Shown here: positions 61,609-64,000 of the stretch, piece by piece
Numbering within the stretch: position 1 is the first letter of the stretch
How the letters are laid out: each line of letters opens with the position of its first letter
NCBI RefSeq assembly: GCF_032271945.1
Contig: NZ_CP130319.1
Coordinates: forward strand, 3,491,001-3,555,000
DNA length: 64,000 nt
Direction of reading: 5' to 3'
DNA from: Paenibacillus sp. MBLB1832
Lineage (GTDB): Bacteria > Bacillota > Bacilli > Paenibacillales > NBRC-103111
Notes under the pieces: model-generated
The model's database searches: none
What the model was told of the DNA's origin: nothing
The model's input: only the letters and a program-made list of their open reading frames with translations
Made by a program: the position numbers and the translations under genes

Positions 61609-63945
61609 TTATGAAATGGATTTCTTCATGCGGTATTCCTTCGGGGTACTCCCGAATTTGCCTTTAAAAAGGCGGAAGAAATAACTTGGATTCGTATAAC
61701 CACACTTTTCCATAATATCTAAGACGGCATGATCCCCATTCTCAAGTAAAAACTGGGCATGCTGTAAACGAACCTCATTCATATATTCGGTAATCGTGCA
61801 TTGGTAACTATCTTTGAACAATCTGCCCAAATACGCGGAAGAAAGCTTGACCGTCGAGGCGATGGATTGTTGGCTTAAATTGAAATCGGCAAATTTCTGA
61901 TGGATAAGTTCTTTGACTGTTTCCAGGATCATGTCATTCCGCTCCACGTTGGATGGCTTCTGTCCGTCACAAATTTGTGTACAAAGCGCCAGCAAGGATA
62001 CGTACATTTCCTCAAGTGTTTCTTTCTCTTGTGGAATATGATGAATGTAGTCCACGTTGAAACTCATTTTCGTGACACGATTCTCCATAATTTCAGCGAC
62101 CGTATACTGGATCACCCAGGCTAAATTCGTGACAGCGCGTTGAATATCATGATAATGGTACGTGGCGAACAAGGAGAATGCCTTCTCCAGCTCTACCCCC
62201 GCCTCCGTCATCATGCCCTTCTTCAAGCTCTCGGCCAATTTCCTCTCAATGGTTTCAGGAATGGAAACTCGTTTATTGGCATTATTCACTTGAACTTGTT
62301 CACTCGAAATGATGGACTTATAGCCGAAAATAACGGAGTACAAGCTATTCTGATACGCTTGCGTGTAGCCCGCTGACAACTGTGTCAGCTGTGAAATGCG
62401 GTCACTAATCCCACAGGATAGACTCAAACCATAAAAAGCCTCAATCGTATTCTGAATGTCCTGCAGAACTGGACGTATCTCTTGATAAGAGTCTGTTACA
62501 CCTGTTTCATTCAATGAGACAATGAGTACAACATGATCCCCCCATACTTCCACCGTTTCACAAGGATGCAGCTGGGACATCATTTCCTGTGCAATATTGG
62601 TGATGGCAAAGCTATGCATTTTCTTCAATGGAAGGGCAGTATGACTGGCGTAAGACTGAAAATGATCTAATCGGAGTACGCAAACAAGGATCTCAGCAGG
62701 ATAAGCGATGTTTAATCGATGCTTCTTGATCAAACTGATCATATCGTGATGAGAGAACATCTGCCCATCCGTCATAAATTTACGGATGTAATATTTATTC
62801 ACGATGTGCTCCGAACTAATTTCATGAAGGGTATGAGACAATTTCGAATACTCCTCACTCATCGCATGAAGCTCATCGTCCTCGGTTTGTCGCGTGTTTC
62901 CTTCTCTGGGATGCTGAAACCGAATCCGTTGCAGCATATCCTCAATTGGATGATACAACTTATAGGATAGCCACAGTGAAATCCCGATTGCAATGAGCAA
63001 CATAGCTCCAGAAACAATCAGCGACTTCGTTCGTGTCTGGGTAACGACGGCCATCAACTTGTCGTACGACTGTACATAGAGAATCGTCCAATTCGGTATA
63101 GGGTCAGCCATATACGTAATCATGCTTTTCTGATGCTCGAAATTGCCAATGACGAATCCAGAAGGTTCGCTGGTTGCAAGTTTATGAGCTTCGATATAGC
63201 TGTGTATCCTCTCCTGCGTCGACTTACTCGCGTATTCATCCAATTTCCGAGATGAGTATAATCGCCCTCCCTGATCGGACATTAGGATATCGCCTTGAGA
63301 GCGACTGCCCGTATCATTCATTTTCTTTAAACTATCGAACACCCAGTCTGACTTGATATACAAAATGATGGCTGATTCATTGCGAGTGAAAGGTTTTAAG
63401 GAATTGGTTACGACGAATGCAAAAGCATCAATTTCACCGTCTTCGCGATCAAGACTTACTGGGATGAGTCGGGAGGTTTCATGAGACACGGAGGGGTCGA
63501 GAAGCCAATCTGAGATTTTCTTTTTCGTTACGCCGCCATCCAATAAGAAGTTGCTCGTCGTACCGTAAATCTCATTTTGGGAATAGTTATAGACGACCAT
63601 GGAATGCAGAAATGATGAGCTTTCCAAGATGCTCGACATGCGTTGGTAACTACGAATTAAATCCATCTTAGGTAAGGATTCATCATACATAAGCGGGATG
63701 AGCAGGTTATCCTTAAAGACGAAATACGATAAGTGTGTGATGATTTCATTCATGTAGGAGAAGTTGTATTGCATTTGCGTAAGAATTTTGAGATTGGAGT
63801 CCTCTTGAATTCTTTTCACGGAATTCTCCAGGAGATATGTATTAGCAAATGATGAGGCTAAGAGGACGATAACCATCGATAACATGATCGAGCTCAGTAC
63901 GCGCTGCAAATATTTCTTAGATTTATAGAACCCAAATCCTTTCAT
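61609..63945 (-). CDS. membrane-bound AraC-type sensor regulator
   Basis: A 778-residue protein combining sensor and DNA-binding functions: two helices (about 22-42 and 305-325) bracket a dCache-like extracellular domain of about 260 residues; then come a HAMP-like stretch, a middle cytoplasmic domain and a C-terminal AraC double HTH (NLSQQSIASTVKLSSAYLGRLFKDSY, MEKCGYTNPSYFFRLFKGKFGSTPKEYR). ATG 63945 follows AGGAGG; a TTG three codons earlier has no proper spacing. It lies upstream of the sugar importer and probably activates it. Confidence 0.86.
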   Translation of the reverse strand: MKGFGFYKSKKYLQRVLSSIMLSMVIVLLASSFANTYLLENSVKRIQEDSNLKILTQMQYNFSYMNEIITHLSYFVFKDNLLIPLMYDESLPKMDLIRSYQRMSSILESSSFLHSMVVYNYSQNEIYGTTSNFLLDGGVTKKKISDWLLDPSVSHETSRLIPVSLDREDGEIDAFAFVVTNSLKPFTRNESAIILYIKSDWVFDSLKKMNDTGSRSQGDILMSDQGGRLYSSRKLDEYASKSTQERIHSYIEAHKLATSEPSGFVIGNFEHQKSMITYMADPIPNWTILYVQSYDKLMAVVTQTRTKSLIVSGAMLLIAIGISLWLSYKLYHPIEDMLQRIRFQHPREGNTRQTEDDELHAMSEEYSKLSHTLHEISSEHIVNKYYIRKFMTDGQMFSHHDMISLIKKHRLNIAYPAEILVCVLRLDHFQSYASHTALPLKKMHSFAITNIAQEMMSQLHPCETVEVWGDHVVLIVSLNETGVTDSYQEIRPVLQDIQNTIEAFYGLSLSCGISDRISQLTQLSAGYTQAYQNSLYSVIFGYKSIISSEQVQVNNANKRVSIPETIERKLAESLKKGMMTEAGVELEKAFSLFATYHYHDIQRAVTNLAWVIQYTVAEIMENRVTKMSFNVDYIHHIPQEKETLEEMYVSLLALCTQICDGQKPSNVERNDMILETVKELIHQKFADFNLSQQSIASTVKLSSAYLGRLFKDSYQCTITEYMNEVRLQHAQFLLENGDHAVLDIMEKCGYTNPSYFFRLFKGKFGSTPKEYRMKKSIS

Positions 63946-64000
63946 AAGTACCAAGCCTCCTCTTAGAACGATGATGTTACTGTGGTCCTATTCGGTTTTC

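Overview
The window looks like chromosome from a spore-forming Bacillota of the Paenibacillus type. Supporting signs are strong AGGAGG ribosome sites, moderate GC, CcpN/PpsR/GlpX and AdeR/Ald modules arranged as in Bacillus, a heterodimeric ABC exporter, a YitT protein, an AraC-type sensor with a receptor, many Gfo/Idh/MocA dehydrogenases, and a plant-glycan and sugar-uptake gene load. No rRNA, tRNA, CRISPR array, phage or insertion sequence was seen. Most genes lie on the minus strand.

Left part (1-11.7 kb): the 5' end of a membrane protein runs off the left edge. It is followed by a seven-helix histidine kinase and NarL-type regulator pair, a YitT membrane protein, and a lipoteichoic-acid-synthase-like enzyme with an added C-terminal Ig/TIG-like domain. 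Then come a sugar dehydrogenase plus TIM-barrel isomerase pair with a divergent AraC regulator, a DinB-fold protein and a GH36 alpha-galactosidase.

Redox and sulfur block (11.7-24.5 kb): a complete fixABCX electron-bifurcating set has a Crp/Fnr-type palindrome upstream. Next is a ten-gene block closely parallel to the B. subtilis ytlI-ytmI region: a LysR regulator, a TcyJ/K-L-M-N cystine-type ABC importer, two luciferase-like monooxygenases (CmoO, CmoJ), an M20 deacetylase (SndA) and an N-acetyltransferase (SnaA). This is an S-alkyl-cysteine salvage route: import, N-acetylation, oxidative C-S cleavage and deacetylation. A DinB-fold gene sits inside it, and the CmoI redoxin and RibR are absent.

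Middle (24.5-38 kb): a Gfo/Idh protein with a cysteine cluster, a GNAT, a DHA2 MFS exporter, and a tight panD / ATP-grasp / threonine-synthase-like operon of unknown product. After these come a hypothetical protein, an EamA transporter, a large DUF2157/GDYXXLXY membrane protein and a heterodimeric ABC exporter with one degenerate ATPase site.

Glycan and alanine block (38-51 kb): a DUF2536 protein with an AraC regulator, a CE7 acetyl esterase with an unrecognised 547-residue probable glycan enzyme, ald with its PucR-family regulator AdeR, and a lacI-GH88-DUF2264 operon. Related AAACGTTT palindromes upstream of lacI and upstream of the 547-residue gene suggest one shared LacI-type regulon. A perfect inverted pair of DnaA boxes lies upstream of adeR. 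A possible 30-residue peptide gene, an SDR with an altered active site and a Gfo/Idh enzyme follow.

Right part (51-64 kb): a gluconeogenesis module ccpN-ppsR-glpX, in which ccpN appears to start at AUC below a large AT-rich palindrome; an EamA transporter; catalase; and a lipoprotein/two-permease sugar importer without its own ATPase, preceded by a membrane-bound AraC-type sensor regulator.
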